Notes: a model not told the origin generated them from the sequence alone. A DNA stretch of 64,000 nucleotides from Hymenoscyphus infarciens (GCA_001414345.1 LLCB01000243.1:27971-91970), one strand, 5' to 3'; positions 21,891-34,637 are shown, counted from the stretch's first letter. Program-made: numbers and translations.

Positions 21891-23251
21891 TTACACTTTC
21901 CCCACTGCTACTTCAGTTTTCGTTTTTCCCATACCAGTTCCAATGTGAATTCGGCTGTCATCCGCCAATTGAAGAAAGCTACCCATTGCAATTGCCGATT
22001 CCGATTTTTTCGAGCTCTTCCCGCCCCTCCTCATCCCGCGTTCTTCATTACTGGGGTCTTGGGGAGTTGGTTGACGAGTACTACCACCTAAAATAAATCC
22101 CAGTCTTGGGAAAAGAGAAGCAGCGAGCGACCTGCAAGGAGGAAGACAGGCGCAGATCATTCCAACCGATAATTCAAGACCACTCCAATTTGCAACAGGC
22201 TGTTGAGTCCCTGTTTGTTTGCTCATGTTATTATTTGGGAAAAAGGATCAAAGGAGGGTAATCTTACAAGACATGTCTGATGAGTCTTTCATGTGCTTTA
22301 ATGTGGGGAGTCTCGCGCTACCGCAGGCGACTACAAAAATGCCAATGCAGAAGATAAGGGTAAGTTGGATCTTCTTGTTCCATGCAAGTTTCAAATTCCA
22401 TATTATTGGGAGTGGGAATACCAGAATGAGTGTATCAAGCACTACCCCAAATCCACCGGCAACATAGACTATCGTGTATGCATCAAGACACTTGACGGGT
22501 GGACTCTTATACTTCCAGTTCTCCCAATTTCCTTGAATGGGCATCTAATTTGTTATAATGGGCTTATTCAATAAGCGAAGGAATGAACTTACGCATTGAA
22601 ACAACATCAAGAATAAAAATATTACGTGTGATACGAGTACCGCCATAAAGATTCCCCATGCGAGAAGTGTAACTTTGCGAACGGGAAAGACCCGCATGAA
22701 AAACAGCAGTAGTGATAATTTGGTAAACATAGCACACAGTATGTAAAATTGTTCGCCGACGTAGAATGCCTACTTGATATTCAGTACGAGGTAATATTTC
22801 TGGGCTGATCTGATCTTACCTCTAATGCAGCAGTCAATTCCTCCGGGGCTAAGTAATAGATATGCTGGCCGAAGCCGTTTTTTGCTTGAAATAGGGCAGC
22901 ACCAGTATCGAGGGCATAACTACACAAGGCCGCAATCATCATCCAGTCGTCTGCCCCCATCCCAACTTTCAACTTGATTCTTGAGAAACAGCGCACGCCG
23001 ACAAACAAAGTTGATAGAAAGACCAGGACCTACGCCTGCCTAATATAAAGCTTCTGGCGTGATTTATCATTTTGAACACCACAACTGTCCATTTGGTACC
23101 TTTGAACTCGAAGTGACTCTGTAATATTGCAGGCTTCATAAACACAGGGGGTGATAGCAGCGACCAGGTCACTGCTGGTGCAGATGCAAGTAATGTTGGT
23201 AAACGAATTACAGTATTGCGGTATCACTGTTGTCATACAAGCAATCTATAA
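21891..23251 (-). pseudogene. CFEM/PTH11-like membrane protein gene with in-frame stop
   Basis: Fungal seven-helix receptor-like protein with an extracellular cysteine-rich CFEM domain. Visible order: CFEM (IACMTTVIPQYCNSF, then TCICTS and CVYEACN), a juxtamembrane segment ending SCGVQNDKSRQKLYIRQA, then helices from VLVFLSTLFVGVRCFSR through MGADDW and MFTKLSLLLFFMRVF to a cytoplasmic tail. Splice sites: introns 22770-22819, 22545-22592 and 22211-22267, all GT-AG and in phase. Between IRQA and VLVFL the frame contains TAG (23030-23032), although family resemblance continues on both sides; CAG-to-TAG is a likely origin. An alternative intron with a weak donor (GTTCAA) could skip it but would delete conserved-looking residues. 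The 5' end (signal peptide and first CFEM cysteines) could not be modelled. It may be a pseudogene or a null allele of a surface sensor. Confidence 0.68.
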
Positions 23252-24618
23252 AACCTGTTAGAGAAATCCGTTGAAAGTTCTGGGGAATCAAAGAAGCATG
23301 AAATGATGGCTTGATTCTCGCTAAACAAGTGCTCCACCTTTCGCGAAATACGTAGAGAGGCCCACAATGCGAATTCAAAAAACTGTACGAACCGCGCAGG
23401 TAGGAATCGCATCAATTCCAGAAGTTTGCTTCTTCTCCAATTGCCGACCAATGGTTGCCCAAGACCAGGGGAGAAACCCGAGTACGAATGTGGCTGAAGT
23501 TAACCTCATCTCGAATGTCTTGGTAAATATAGGTGGCTTGTTTGAGAGTATCACAACTCAGAAGTTCGGGGGCTGTCAGCACTTTATCAACTTTCGAGTT
23601 GGGGTGCAAAACAATGTGCAACCTTCTCGAGAAATCCTCCCGCTGCAAAACCAAGTCGCTATACGGCACAGCAAGTACCACGCTACCACACTTGTTAAAC
23701 ACACTCGCATTTTAAAAAAATAGATACAAGCCGATTACAATGGTCTATTGATGAATTAGCTAACCGATTATCAATCATGCTGCAAACTTTGTCTACCCGT
23801 CTCACGCTTCCAAGGCCTACTTTCGCGGCTTTGTCCTAATGAGCAGTAGCGAAACATGTAAAATACTCCCACCATCGTATCTTCAAGTGCTGCTGAGCCG
23901 CCATATAAACGGACGGGTCAATAAGAAGACGCAAGTTGCTTACCAAGCTTCTCACGCGTCTACCTATTTTCAGTTTTTTCTTGTGCGACTCTCTAATTTC
24001 CATGTGGTGAATTAGATAACCAATCATCAATCGCACGCTACACACAGGTTCTTGCTGCAAATTGTATCCCGCGCTTTTCGCACTTTGGCGGCTTCGGTGT
24101 GCGAATCCTCGTGCCACCAAGAGCAAGATTCTCGGAATCCCGGTTAAGTAGGGGGACCGGAGCAAAGAAAGTGGGCAACGGTTTCTAGCTTCTTAGTACA
24201 AGTAACACATGTCGGCTAAACCTCAGGTTTCTGTGGTAGTATAGTGCAGCCATATTGATGTAGGATTCTGCCGCGCTTTTCAAGAAGCGGGGAATTACAC
24301 AATATGACAGTTACCAGGCCCCTTGCGCCTCATAGGCTGTCAAATTGAGACTCTTTCTTGTGCTACCAGAGCTCGTAACTTTCTAGTTTCGATCTGCTTT
24401 TGTGTCACGTAAGCTGGAGCATCCCAAATGCTTCCTACATGGTCCCCACAATAGAGGGTGAACTACAGATAAATATGTGCCTGTTGTTTCTTAGACTAGT
24501 GAGGGCGAATCCATTCTTTTCGAGGCAAATAAATAATCATAAACGTCCCAAGAGAAGCATTATTATGGGGTAAAGTACATCATTACAGACGTTGGCACGT
24601 ACCATTAAGGAGTCATTT
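23252..24618. other. Region between two PTH11-like genes
   Basis: About 1.4 kb without a supported gene. It should contain the missing first exon or promoter of the CFEM/PTH11-like gene, but no signal-peptide exon could be joined convincingly (an LPARF-containing frame at about 23390-23450 is one weak candidate). Confidence 0.45.
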
Positions 24619-25927
24619 TTACATCTCTCTTGGAGTGGTAGAAAGGCTGTAAGCCTTGTGTACCTGTATCCCACCATGATTCGCAGCGCCCCTCTCCAAG
24701 TCATCCTGCGAAACGGCCGCTGAATCCCTCTCCTGAAAACTCTCAGTATGGTAGCACGATACCAAATCCTTCTGGTCATTCCCATCACTGAGGCGGGGCA
24801 TTTCGATCCCCTTTTGTTTCATCGAGTTATTACCAGTCCCTTCGCTATGGGAGTGATTTACTTTCCCTGAGCTGCTTTGAGACGACTTCCCCGAGCCATA
24901 GTATTGGAATCTTGTGCGAAAGGAGCGGTTGATTCGTCCAAAAGCTGGACCGAGGAGGTTTCGAAGTGAGGGAAGACAGGCGGCGATGAGATACATCCCT
25001 GATTCCATAACGATCCAGGTCATGTTGTCGACTCCGTACCAGGTGATGTCTACGAAGACATCCGTGACGAAGAATATTTGGAAACGAAGAATTGAGGTGA
25101 TGAGACCCCTAGAATCTATTAGATCCAGTTGGAAAAAATAGGGGGTGGTGGTACCTACACACTGAACGTGAGAAAGGTAATTGTTAAACCAATCTTTTGA
25201 TTCCGAGATGTATTTAACCTCCACACGACGGGTAGGGGAAGTATTAGCATTGCCACATCGGTTATAATATCTGCAATCATTAGTCGAATTCTAAGGCAAC
25301 GACCGTTATCGAACAAGACGGCAGATGCTTACTAGGAAACCCAACCCAAGCATAAGCTTTCACAGAATCCCCGCAATGCCCTGGTATTGACTTATCCCAT
25401 GTATAGCGAAAAGGCCTGCAAAGGGAAAACAGAACGATCCAAGCCGTAATACATGATATAATGACAATAATCCCAAGGGCATAGGTGACTATTCGAAACA
25501 ATCGTTTTTCGAAAACTCGAAGATATAGACATAACACGGAGAGTTTCGGAAAGGCGACAGCAGGCGCATACATAAAAGACACGACAACCATAGTTTTGAA
25601 CCAGATTTGGATCTCCTTCGCCGATGCTACAATGACATGTTTCCCGGTACCGGTGGTTTTCAACTCCCCTAAGTCTGTTAGCAAGCCTTTGTAATTTGGA
25701 AGACTTTCATACTCACAGAAACATAAACCAGTATGAAGTATGCAAAATATAAACGACGGTATCATGAGATATGTATCCCAACTATTGGCAGTTTTGCTAC
25801 GGATCCGCGAGGTGAAGAAAAGACTGACAAAGGTAACTTCGAGAATCAGAAATGCTATGCCGACATTGAGTAATTGTCGACTGCGATCCTCGGCAAGGTA
25901 TTCTGGCGTATATTTTGAAACTGACAT
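24619..25927 (-). CDS. PTH11-like rhodopsin-domain integral membrane protein
   Basis: Four exons on the minus strand: 25927-25717, 25668-25333, 25270-25159, 25108-24619 (introns of 48, 62 and 50 bp, GT-AG, in phase), 382 residues. Seven hydrophobic helices are visible, beginning LLNVGIAFLILEVTFVSLFF, with the family's landmarks: a helix around FPKLSVLCLYLRVF, the loop CRPFRYTWDKSIPGHCGD, IITDVAMLILPLPVVW, and the last helix WIVMESGMYLIAACLPSLR. A hydrophilic Ser-rich tail of about 100 residues follows. Unlike its neighbour it has no CFEM domain. Such proteins are GPCR-like sensors, some needed for surface recognition in plant pathogens; the ligand is unknown. The ATG at 25927 gives a short extracellular N-terminus; an upstream ATG (26017) would add 30 basic residues and is less likely. 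The 48-bp first intron is a multiple of three. Confidence 0.88.
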
Positions 25928-27783
25928 GATTTCCAACCTCCTCTCCCCGGTAAATCCACGAAAAGATCTTTTGAAAAATTTCCAAAGTATGGAGAAACAA
26001 GAATTTTCAAAGAACAAGGCTTACGGCGTCTGCAGGTAGGTGGTGGGTGGCTTATATCAGATGACTTGGTGTGTGTAACCTATATAATTCGTCAAGTAGA
26101 TGCCAATCAACCAAGACGCGGCGCAGGCCCGATACTACACACTTGGATTCTGCCGTTTCGGTTCATATGGCAGCTCCGTTTTAAATTTCCGCTACATTAA
26201 ACGCAATATAAAACTAGCTGAATGAGAACAATGTAGGATGCAGATTCGGTTATGCTCATATAGTACCAAAGTCTTGAATGCTCATCAACTTTCAGAACAC
26301 CGCGAAGGATGAGAAGGAGCTTCCGAGTACAAATGTACGTAGGATGATAGACTTGTTGTACCTGTGTTATCGCTTGCAATCAAAGAGCTTGAGAGTTCTA
26401 GATCAACTTCGAAGCTACCCTTGCCACAAGCTGACCACCCTTCGCGTATTTTAACTGGCTGTCACACAAAGCCTTAACCAAAAAATCATGAGCGTCCAAT
26501 ATATTTCGACTTTGGGGTTACACGACTTCATGTATTCCACCTGGCATTTATCCGTGATTCCCAACGTCGATTTCAACTGGACAAATTTCGGGGAGGCTGA
26601 ACTTCTCCGTAACCACACAGTCTAATGCCTTACGACTGGATGGGAGGACGGGACTCCGGCATCTCAAAATAGGAAACCATCTTCTGTTTTCTGCGCAGAG
26701 CAGTTAATATAATCTGCACGACCCCCGCTTATGGACGACGAGTGGAAAGCAAACATATGCATCGTGAGAACCAGTCGGATTCGAAAGAGCTGAATCATAC
26801 AGCATCTCATATTGGGTAGTCGGTCATGACCCGGTTGAAGAGCCACTACTAGACTCTTCTTTCGATCGATCACCCCTCACTTTCCGTGTTGCTGATGTTA
26901 GGGGATCTCAGGTCCCGTCACATCAGCACATCAACCAAGCGAAACGATAAAAGAGCCTCGTGGAAGTCAAAAACAAGGCACTTCCCTCGTCCACGTGGCT
27001 ATCTAGTTGCGCAATCATGCACACAACACAAGAAAAACAATTATAGCAGAAGGATAAAATGACAAGCTTCAAACCTCGCTTGGGGCAGCAGAACTGGTGT
27101 TAATCATTGTATGACCAATCTGAGTAGAATGGGTGACTGAGTCTTGATTCTCCCAATTTGTTTTGCCCAATGGAAAGAGTACCCCTCATAGCATACCTTC
27201 TCGCGCCTGCTTGCTTCAATTTTACAAGCTGATCTCCCAGCTGAGCACTTTCGCGAGCGAGAAGCTGAGGCGGAAACCTGCCCCCCCCCACCATTAGATA
27301 TCTTCCCATTATTCGTGATAAATCAATCCGTTCAATGAAGGTGAGCCTTGTGATTTCATGGGTGGGAGCTTCGCCCGGGAAAGGGAGAAGGGAGAAGAGA
27401 ATCGCACAAAATGTCAGCTGTCCTCCAACCTTCAGTATCTCCAACATGATTGATATAAAATTGGGCAATTGCAGGAAATGTAGAAGAGTTGAGAGTGGGT
27501 GGACGTCGGGTTCTCTGTTGGTGGTGTACATTTCAGTAGCCAACACCCGTTTCCAGAGCTCTTTGTGTATGGACCCCTTCTATTGGACGGCCCTATGTAA
27601 AAAGCAACAATTCCAACGAGGCTAGTCTCCTTGCGATACCGATTTCACGTCTTCATTTCTACTCGGGAAGTTTCAGTTTCTTTACTTTGAGTTTGCATTT
27701 ATATCCTTCAACTCCAAGAACCGCAGACACATCGAGTTCTTCAAAATATCTCCACCTGCTGCACTGCACCTCGAATCCCGACC
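25928..27783. other. Divergent intergenic region upstream of the MDR gene
   Basis: About 1.85 kb without a recognised gene. A 9-base C run lies near 27283-27291. A minus-strand open frame at 27100-27546 has no family resemblance. A pyrimidine-rich leader precedes the ATG at 27784. Confidence 0.55.
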
Positions 27784-28809
27784 ATGGCCGCACCCCTGAC
27801 ACACCGCGCATGGCAGTTCGTAAGCACTAAACCCCCGCTTGAAGCCAACCTCCAGATCAATTCAACCGCACCAATTCCAACCCCGAACCGAAATCAACAT
27901 TTAGTGCAAGTCATCGCGGCAGCACTAAACCCCATCGACTATAAACTCGCCGAGATCCCCCTCCTCAGCTACCTAGCCATCCGAAAACCCGCTACTCCGT
28001 GCAACGATGTATCTGGACGCATCGTCATACCAGCCGCAGATTCAGGCTTCAAAACGGGTCAGCTCATCTGCGGAACTGTAGGGAACAATCCTTTGGCTGG
28101 TGGTGCATTGGCTGAGTTTGCGCTTGCAGAAGCAGAGCAGGGCTCGCTCACAGCTGTTCCAGAGGGGGTCGATATGGTTGATGCGGCGACGTTGGGGGTT
28201 GCGGGATGGACGGCATATCAATCCATCGTTCCATATGTCAAGAAAGGCGACAAGATCTTCATAAATGGTGGTTCTGGGGGATGTGGGGTGCTTGGGCTAC
28301 AAATTGCAAAGATTGTAGGCTGCCATGTAACGGCTTCTTGTTCCACGAAGAATATTGAGCTGTGCAAAAGTTTAGGAGCTGACGAGGTGATCGATTACAG
28401 AGAACAGCATTTGCTGGGGTGCCTCATTGCTAGTGGTGATTTTGATCTCGTGGTCGACAACGTTGCAAATGACTCAAATCTCTATTACCGTTGTCACGAA
28501 TACACAACGCCAACGGCCGTTTTTGTCAAGGTTGGGGGTATGTATTATTTGGATATGATGACAATGTTATTGTGGCCGAGCTTCCTAGGCGGTGGAAAGA
28601 GAAAGCTGTTGCCGTTTTTGGCAAAGACAAGCCAGGATGAGTTGGCCCAGATGGTTGCGTGGATGAAGGAGGGGAAGCTCAAAGCTGTGATTGATGAGAA
28701 ATTCGCTTTTGACGATGCCCCGCGAGCGTTCTTGAAGCTGAAAAGTGGAAGAGCAAAGGGGAAAATTGTTGTTGATGTCGCCTCTGGAGCCTACAAACAA
28801 GTGCAATGA
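27784..28809 (+). CDS. Medium-chain dehydrogenase/reductase, quinone-oxidoreductase type
   Basis: Single-exon gene of 341 residues. The GroES-like N-terminal fold contains LVQVIAAALNPIDYKL, and the Rossmann part has the NADPH loop GGSGGCGVLGLQIAK (about residues 159-173), followed by ASCSTKNIELCKSLGADEVI. The structural-zinc cysteine cluster and catalytic zinc ligands of alcohol dehydrogenases are not seen, so it belongs with zinc-free quinone or enone reductases (zeta-crystallin/RTN4IP1/trans-enoyl-reductase-like). It would reduce an alkenal, quinone or polyketide double bond with NADPH in the cytosol. No polyketide synthase is in the window, so a stand-alone detoxifying reductase is favoured. 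The start lies at ACCATGG, a good context, after a CT-rich leader. Intact. Confidence 0.9.
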   Translation: MAAPLTHRAWQFVSTKPPLEANLQINSTAPIPTPNRNQHLVQVIAAALNPIDYKLAEIPLLSYLAIRKPATPCNDVSGRIVIPAADSGFKTGQLICGTVGNNPLAGGALAEFALAEAEQGSLTAVPEGVDMVDAATLGVAGWTAYQSIVPYVKKGDKIFINGGSGGCGVLGLQIAKIVGCHVTASCSTKNIELCKSLGADEVIDYREQHLLGCLIASGDFDLVVDNVANDSNLYYRCHEYTTPTAVFVKVGGMYYLDMMTMLLWPSFLGGGKRKLLPFLAKTSQDELAQMVAWMKEGKLKAVIDEKFAFDDAPRAFLKLKSGRAKGKIVVDVASGAYKQVQ

Positions 28810-29263
28810 GCTGCGTAAAGAAGGTCTTGTCAATCCAGGCGATAACGACTTTGCAACGGATGTTCGGCTCCATATTTCTTCTTTCTTTCCAAGAATCGTC
28901 TAATTCGATGTTTTGCTCAAATGAACTAATCTTTGCCAAGAAGTCTGGATTCCACAATTCGGCGGGTTATCTATCAGCTTGGGATGTTCCTGCTGGGACT
29001 CATTCAATGTCAATTCCCATCATTCCTTCCTCTTTTAGCCACCAAAATCAACTTTCAGCGACTTGCACTTTTGGAACGCTTTTCCATATATACATACCAC
29101 CTCTAGCACCACAGCTTCTTCTTTCTATGCAACATGCTCCAATCTCACAACTACTTAGCCATCTTATCAAAGATGAACCAATGGAAGTAGACACCCAAAA
29201 CGTGGTCGTAAGCCACCACGTCTTTTGAAACTAACTTATCTTATTTCAATCTATCTTTTTTAC
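28810..29263. other. 3' flank of the MDR gene up to the RIP block
   Basis: Normal-composition non-coding DNA. The change to AT-rich sequence is abrupt and coincides with the inverted-repeat element starting at 29267. Confidence 0.6.
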
Positions 29264-29266
29264 TTA

Positions 29267-29694
29267 GGGCCTATTTAGCTCGCATAAATTATTTAAATAT
29301 ATGTATGGATATCTGACGAGATGTTCTAAATAGTAACCTCGTATAAGTTAGAGCATATTATTATTTGTTTCTTAATATATTAAGTGATTATTTAGCTCGT
29401 AGTATATATCCTAGTATATATTCTTATAAATATTCTTAGTAAGTAGTACTAGGTACTTAAATCGGTATAAGAAAACATATATATATAAACTTTTAAAGAT
29501 TTGTATCTCTAGAGGTTTAAATCTTTTTTTAATAGTATATATTCTCTTTATAGTAACGAGGGATTTATATTAATTTTAAATATATATTCTAAACTCTAGT
29601 ATATATATAGAATTAGTAGATATATATATATATATAGATTATCTTATGATTTTTAGTAGTATATATCCTAGATAAATACGAGCTAAATAGGCTC
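29267..29694. mobile_element. MITE copy A, PIF/Harbinger-like, TSD TTA
   Basis: The ends are inverted repeats: left GGGCCTATTTAGCTCGCAT, right the complement of GAGCCTATTTAGCTCGTAT. The three bases TTA flank both sides (29264-29266 and 29695-29697); 3-bp TWA duplications are typical of PIF/Harbinger elements. 428 bp, no coding capacity. A second, internal copy of the TATTTAGCTCGTA end motif lies near 29390. Copy B at 61813-62164 shares sequence along most of its length. Confidence 0.83.
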
Positions 29695-32629
29695 TTATAC
29701 TTATCTACTTACTTCTAAGATTCTATAAAATAAGTTTATTTTTATTTTTTTATATAATTTCTTTTTTTTTAAAAAAAAAATAACTTAAAATCTTACTAGT
29801 ACTAAGTATCTACTTAAGCTTTTATCTAAGTTTTTAAAAACTCTTTTTTCTTATTTATTATTAAATAGAGAAAGTAGAAATAGCTTTACTTGAAAAGAAA
29901 GAGAGTTTTTTATATTTTTTTTTAAAAAAAGTAACCTTTTTTAAAAGAAAGTAAATCTTATTAGATATCTGATTTATACTATCTATTAGTTTAGCTAATC
30001 TAGAATCTAGAACTTCTTATCTAAAAATTCTAGTATACTTACGTAATATTTTAAATTATAGAAGATATCGTAGAAATAAGTAAATATCTTACTATCTCTC
30101 TAAAATACTAATTTAAGTAATATATACTAATATAGTCTCTCTTCTAAAACCTAGTTCTCTTCTCTTCTCTAGATAAAATAAAAATAATAGTATAATCTAG
30201 TTTTATATAGTAGTCTTACTAAAAGTAAAAAAGACAAGTTCTATATTAAATTATATATACGCTAAATAAGCTCTAAAGTCGTTCTAAAACCAAAGTATAT
30301 ATACTACTACTATCTAAATCTCTTTTTTATATTTTTTTATATTTAAATAGTCTTTTTAGCTATCTAAAGCTAGCGCTATATAGACGTACTATTTATAGGG
30401 TTTTATCTAAAAGTAGCTTATATACTTCTTAGAGTACCTATTACTAGGCTTACTATATATATATATCTCTACGCTTCTAGCTTTAATTTGAATTTAATAT
30501 TTTTAGTTATTCTTATAGATAACCGATTTAGTACTTTATAATAGCTCTTATAAAAAGGGCTTAGTTAGCTCTCTCCTATATAAGACTAATAATAATCGTC
30601 TTCTAGTATACTATCTTATATAGAACTATTCTCTAATATATAGTGTTTTAGCTTTCCTCGCCTTAGTTAGCCTAGTACTCTAAAGAGAAGAGGCTACCTC
30701 TCTCTATTAGAAAAGAAGAGGATAGGCTAATTTTACTTATAGGCTAGGCTAAATTAGATAGAAGAGATACTAAATTTAGATAAAAGAGGTAAGAAAGACT
30801 AAAAGAGAGAGCTAGGTAAGAAGAGGTACTAGAGAGAATAAGACAGAATAGGAAGTATAAGTAAAAAACATTAAAATAAGTAAAAAGTAATAAAAAGTAC
30901 TAATATTATAAACTAATTTAAGAAGTATTAAAAATAATAATATTATTAAAGCTATTAAAAGACGAGATATTATATCTAAATTATAGTATTCTCCTAGTAG
31001 ATTAGTAATAACCTAATTCTCTTTATTCTACTACTTACTTTCTAAGTCCTTTTCTCTCCACTTCTCCTATAACTTTCGGTCTATAATAATCTACGCTCGA
31101 AAGCACTAAGTTACCTCTATTATATTAGGTTAAAGGCGATTCCTTTACTCTATAATAAGTAGTTTAGCTTAAGAGAATACTCTCTCGTAATTACTACTTA
31201 TTATAAGAATTAAGGCTATATCTAATCCTAATCGAGTAAGGTGATATATAGCTTTTAACTTAAGTATATAATACTAGTATTAAGGTAAACTTTTATATAT
31301 ATTAAGGTAGAAGAGCTTTTAGTAGAACTATGTATTAAGAGGATTATTCTCTATAGAGTTATATATTATAACTATATCTATATCTCTCTTAAAGTTATCT
31401 AGCGACTAAGCCCTTTTACCTCTAGTATTATTATCTTAAAGTATTATAAGATTCTTATATTCTACTTAAACCTCTCTAATATATCTATTAGCTTATAATA
31501 CCTATAAATCTAGATAGTTTATATCTTTCTACTAACTTATATCCCTCTACTTATACTAAAACCACTTAAACTTTATCTTAGAAGTAATTACGATTAAGAT
31601 ATAATATACTAGAGTATTCTTAGTCTTAAGAAAGTATTTGTTAATCTTCGTCTAGTAATTATTAGAGTACTAGTAGATATAATCTTTATTATCTTATATC
31701 TTAAATTCGTCTTATATATTACATATATACTTTACTAATTCGTTTAAGATAACGAGATAATTAGAAGCTATACCTTAATTAGTAGACTATTTAGTACTCT
31801 ATATACGTATTATATAGTTATAAAAAGGCTTTAGAATTCGTATAACTTCTTTAAGAGTATTCTAATTACTAAGAGTAAGAATATTATAAGATAATTAAGC
31901 GTTATAATTATCTTATTATTATTTAGCTTAAGTAGCTTTTATCTTATAATTACTTCTATAGATAGTACTAGAGTTATATAAGTAAAATAAGTTAATTCGG
32001 CTCTATACTTATAAGGCGCGCTAGATTATAGAATAGAGAGAATTCTACTAAGTAGTATTATCTCTTACTAATTATAAGTAATTATAAGACTTCTTAAAAG
32101 CTATAGAATCATTCTCTATAGCTTAGAATTATTAGCGTTGTTAAAGTAATCTTATAATATATTAGACGATATTATAAAGCTTACTAATAAGACTACGCTT
32201 TTACTAGGTATTCAACTTCTTAATTAAATTAGAATTTAATCTAGTATTATTACTTTCTACTTTAAAGGTATTAAATTCAGCTTTATAAAAGAAGGCTTTT
32301 ACTCTAAGATTTATAATATGTCTAAGGTATTATAAACGTCGTACTTTTCGTTATTTAAGAGTAAGGTAAGATAAGAACCTCTTAGTAATAATATCTAAAT
32401 AGGTGTTATTATTTAGTACGTTGTTAGTTATAAACTAGCCTACTTTATACCCTATATTATACTTCTTAATAACTTATATAACTAACTCTACTTAATTCTC
32501 TTTTATATAAGCGCTTTTAAGTTATTAGATTATAATAAGAGTTTAAAAGTAATATCTAAAGTTAGCTAGATAGTACTAACTTTTAAGGCTTAAGAGTCTA
32601 TAAAACTAGGACTTTCTAGTTAAGCTTAG

Positions 32630-32758
32630 AGTTTATTTTCTTAATAACTACTATACTTATTTATAATGTTTTTATATTATTAAATAGCCTTAGTTTAAGG
32701 CTATTTAGAAGTATAAAAACATTATAAAAAAGTATAGTAGTTATTAAGAAAATAAACT
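32630..32758. mobile_element. Fold-back hairpin element, 60-bp arms
   Basis: The arms 32630-32689 and 32699-32758 are near-perfect inverted copies (outer bases AGTTTATTTTCTTAATAAC on the left) separated by about 9 bases. Weaker pairing extends outward to about 32617 and 32770. Probably a MITE-like or fold-back element; no clear target duplication was found. Confidence 0.7.
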
Positions 32759-34637
32759 ATTAGTTCTAAACTAGTTTATAATATTTTAAGAATACTAAGA
32801 CCTATTATCTAGCTAGGATTAGAGCTCGTATATGCCTTAATATCTTAGACTCGAGCTATACTATATAATTAAAATTAAACTAATAATACTATTAAAGTAA
32901 TAACTTTTTAAATATTTAAGTAGTATATTATAAAAGCTACTTAAATATCTAAAAAGGAATTAAATTAGTATAGTAGATAATAAGAAAATAATATTAACAG
33001 AAGAAGTAGGCTTATATATATAGAGCTAAGAATAATACTACTTACTAACTAGTTTCTTCTACTCTTATTAATATAGTATACTACTACTTCTATTAGTATA
33101 AGATAATTAAGTAACGTCTAGAGATTAAAAGAGAAGTATATCTTACTAATCGCTTAGTATAGGTCCTCTTTTATATACCGCTTCTAATACTTAAATACGT
33201 TAATAATCTACTCTTATATTATATTAGAAAAGCTAGAGAGTAACTTATAAATAGAAGAGTATATAGTCTAGAGAAGCTCTATAAACATACTACTAATAGT
33301 AATAGATATCGATAATTAGTATACTATAATCTAGGTAATTAGCATATTCTTAAAAAGTTTAAATTTAATAGCTAAGATAAGATTTACTACTCTCTTCTTC
33401 TTTCTATAAGTTATTATCTTTATAATATTATTAATAGCCTCCTCTTTTATTAAATACTCTTATAAAGTCTTTTTACTACTCTTTATAATACTATACTTAA
33501 TTTAAAAATACGTTACTTTATTCTTTAAATTTACTATAAAGTACTAAACCTTAAAATACTAAATATACTCTTAGAAGCATCTATTATACTAGTATTAGCC
33601 CTTAGAGTTAGAATCTTAAAGTTATTAGTATATTAATTATAAATACTCTCTTTTAAAGGTTTAAACTAACCTTTACTTATATAGATTAATTCTAAAGTAT
33701 GTTTTTAGTACTATATACTCTTCTTTAACTTTTTAAGTCTATATAAATTATACTTAATATAGTAGAAGTAACCTCTCTTCTCTTAGTACTCTTTAAAGAT
33801 TTAAGCTAATATAAGCTTAAATATAGTATTATCTACTACTACTTTAAGTATATGTATTAATAGTACTTCCTATCTAAGAAGTATAAGTGTTTTACTAAAT
33901 ATTGCTATTATAAGATTAGATTTACTATTATTAATAATAATCGCTTTAAATAATTAAGAAGAAGAAGAGGTAGATTAAGAAGAGATAGACTAAGAGAGAG
34001 TAGGTGTTTAAGTGCTAGCTAGGCTAGGACGTCTATAGAAAAAAGAGTAGTTTATATTAGTAATAATTAGAATAATAAATAATAAGAGGAGTAATATATA
34101 ATATATATATCTTATATTATTATATAACATAGGTATTAGAGAGTATAATTAATATTATTAATATATTATCTAGAAACTAGTTAAGGCTTAAATATAAATA
34201 GGAGTAAATAGTACTAAATTAAGTACTCTACTAGATACTTAATTTACTATAGTAAAACCTCTGTTTTTAGATATTAATTAAAGACTAATATTATATACTT
34301 TTCTTAAATAGTACTACTTCTACTAAATCTACTAATAATACTATAAATAATATATTTAAGACTAGTATATACCCTGTCTAGCCTTCTCTATAAGCTAGGA
34401 AAGGCTATCTTAATACCTTAGATAGGAAAGAATAGGCGGAACAAATTTTAGAATAGGATTAGAGTAGCTAAGAGAAGTAATATATTAGAATAGGATTAGA
34501 TAAGATAGCCTTAAAATAGAGATAGGAAGGAGAAGGATCGTTAAGAAAGAATAGGATAATAGATTAGACAAGGAAACCTAAAACACTGCTAATATATTCT
34601 TAACCTAAGTTTCCTAGTTTTATCTTCTATTCCCTTT

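Noticed and set aside
27100..27546. Minus-strand 148-codon frame upstream of the MDR gene
   Set aside because: No recognisable motif and it overlaps the expected promoter and leader of the MDR gene.
15015..28809. A secondary-metabolite gene cluster (oxidase, MDR, transporter-like genes)
   Set aside because: No polyketide synthase, NRPS, terpene cyclase or cluster regulator is present; the genes are on mixed strands and of unrelated function.
30240..30275. A further MITE end (CTAAATAAGCTC followed by TAA)
   Set aside because: Resembles the right TIR of the MITE family but no partner left end was found at a suitable distance.
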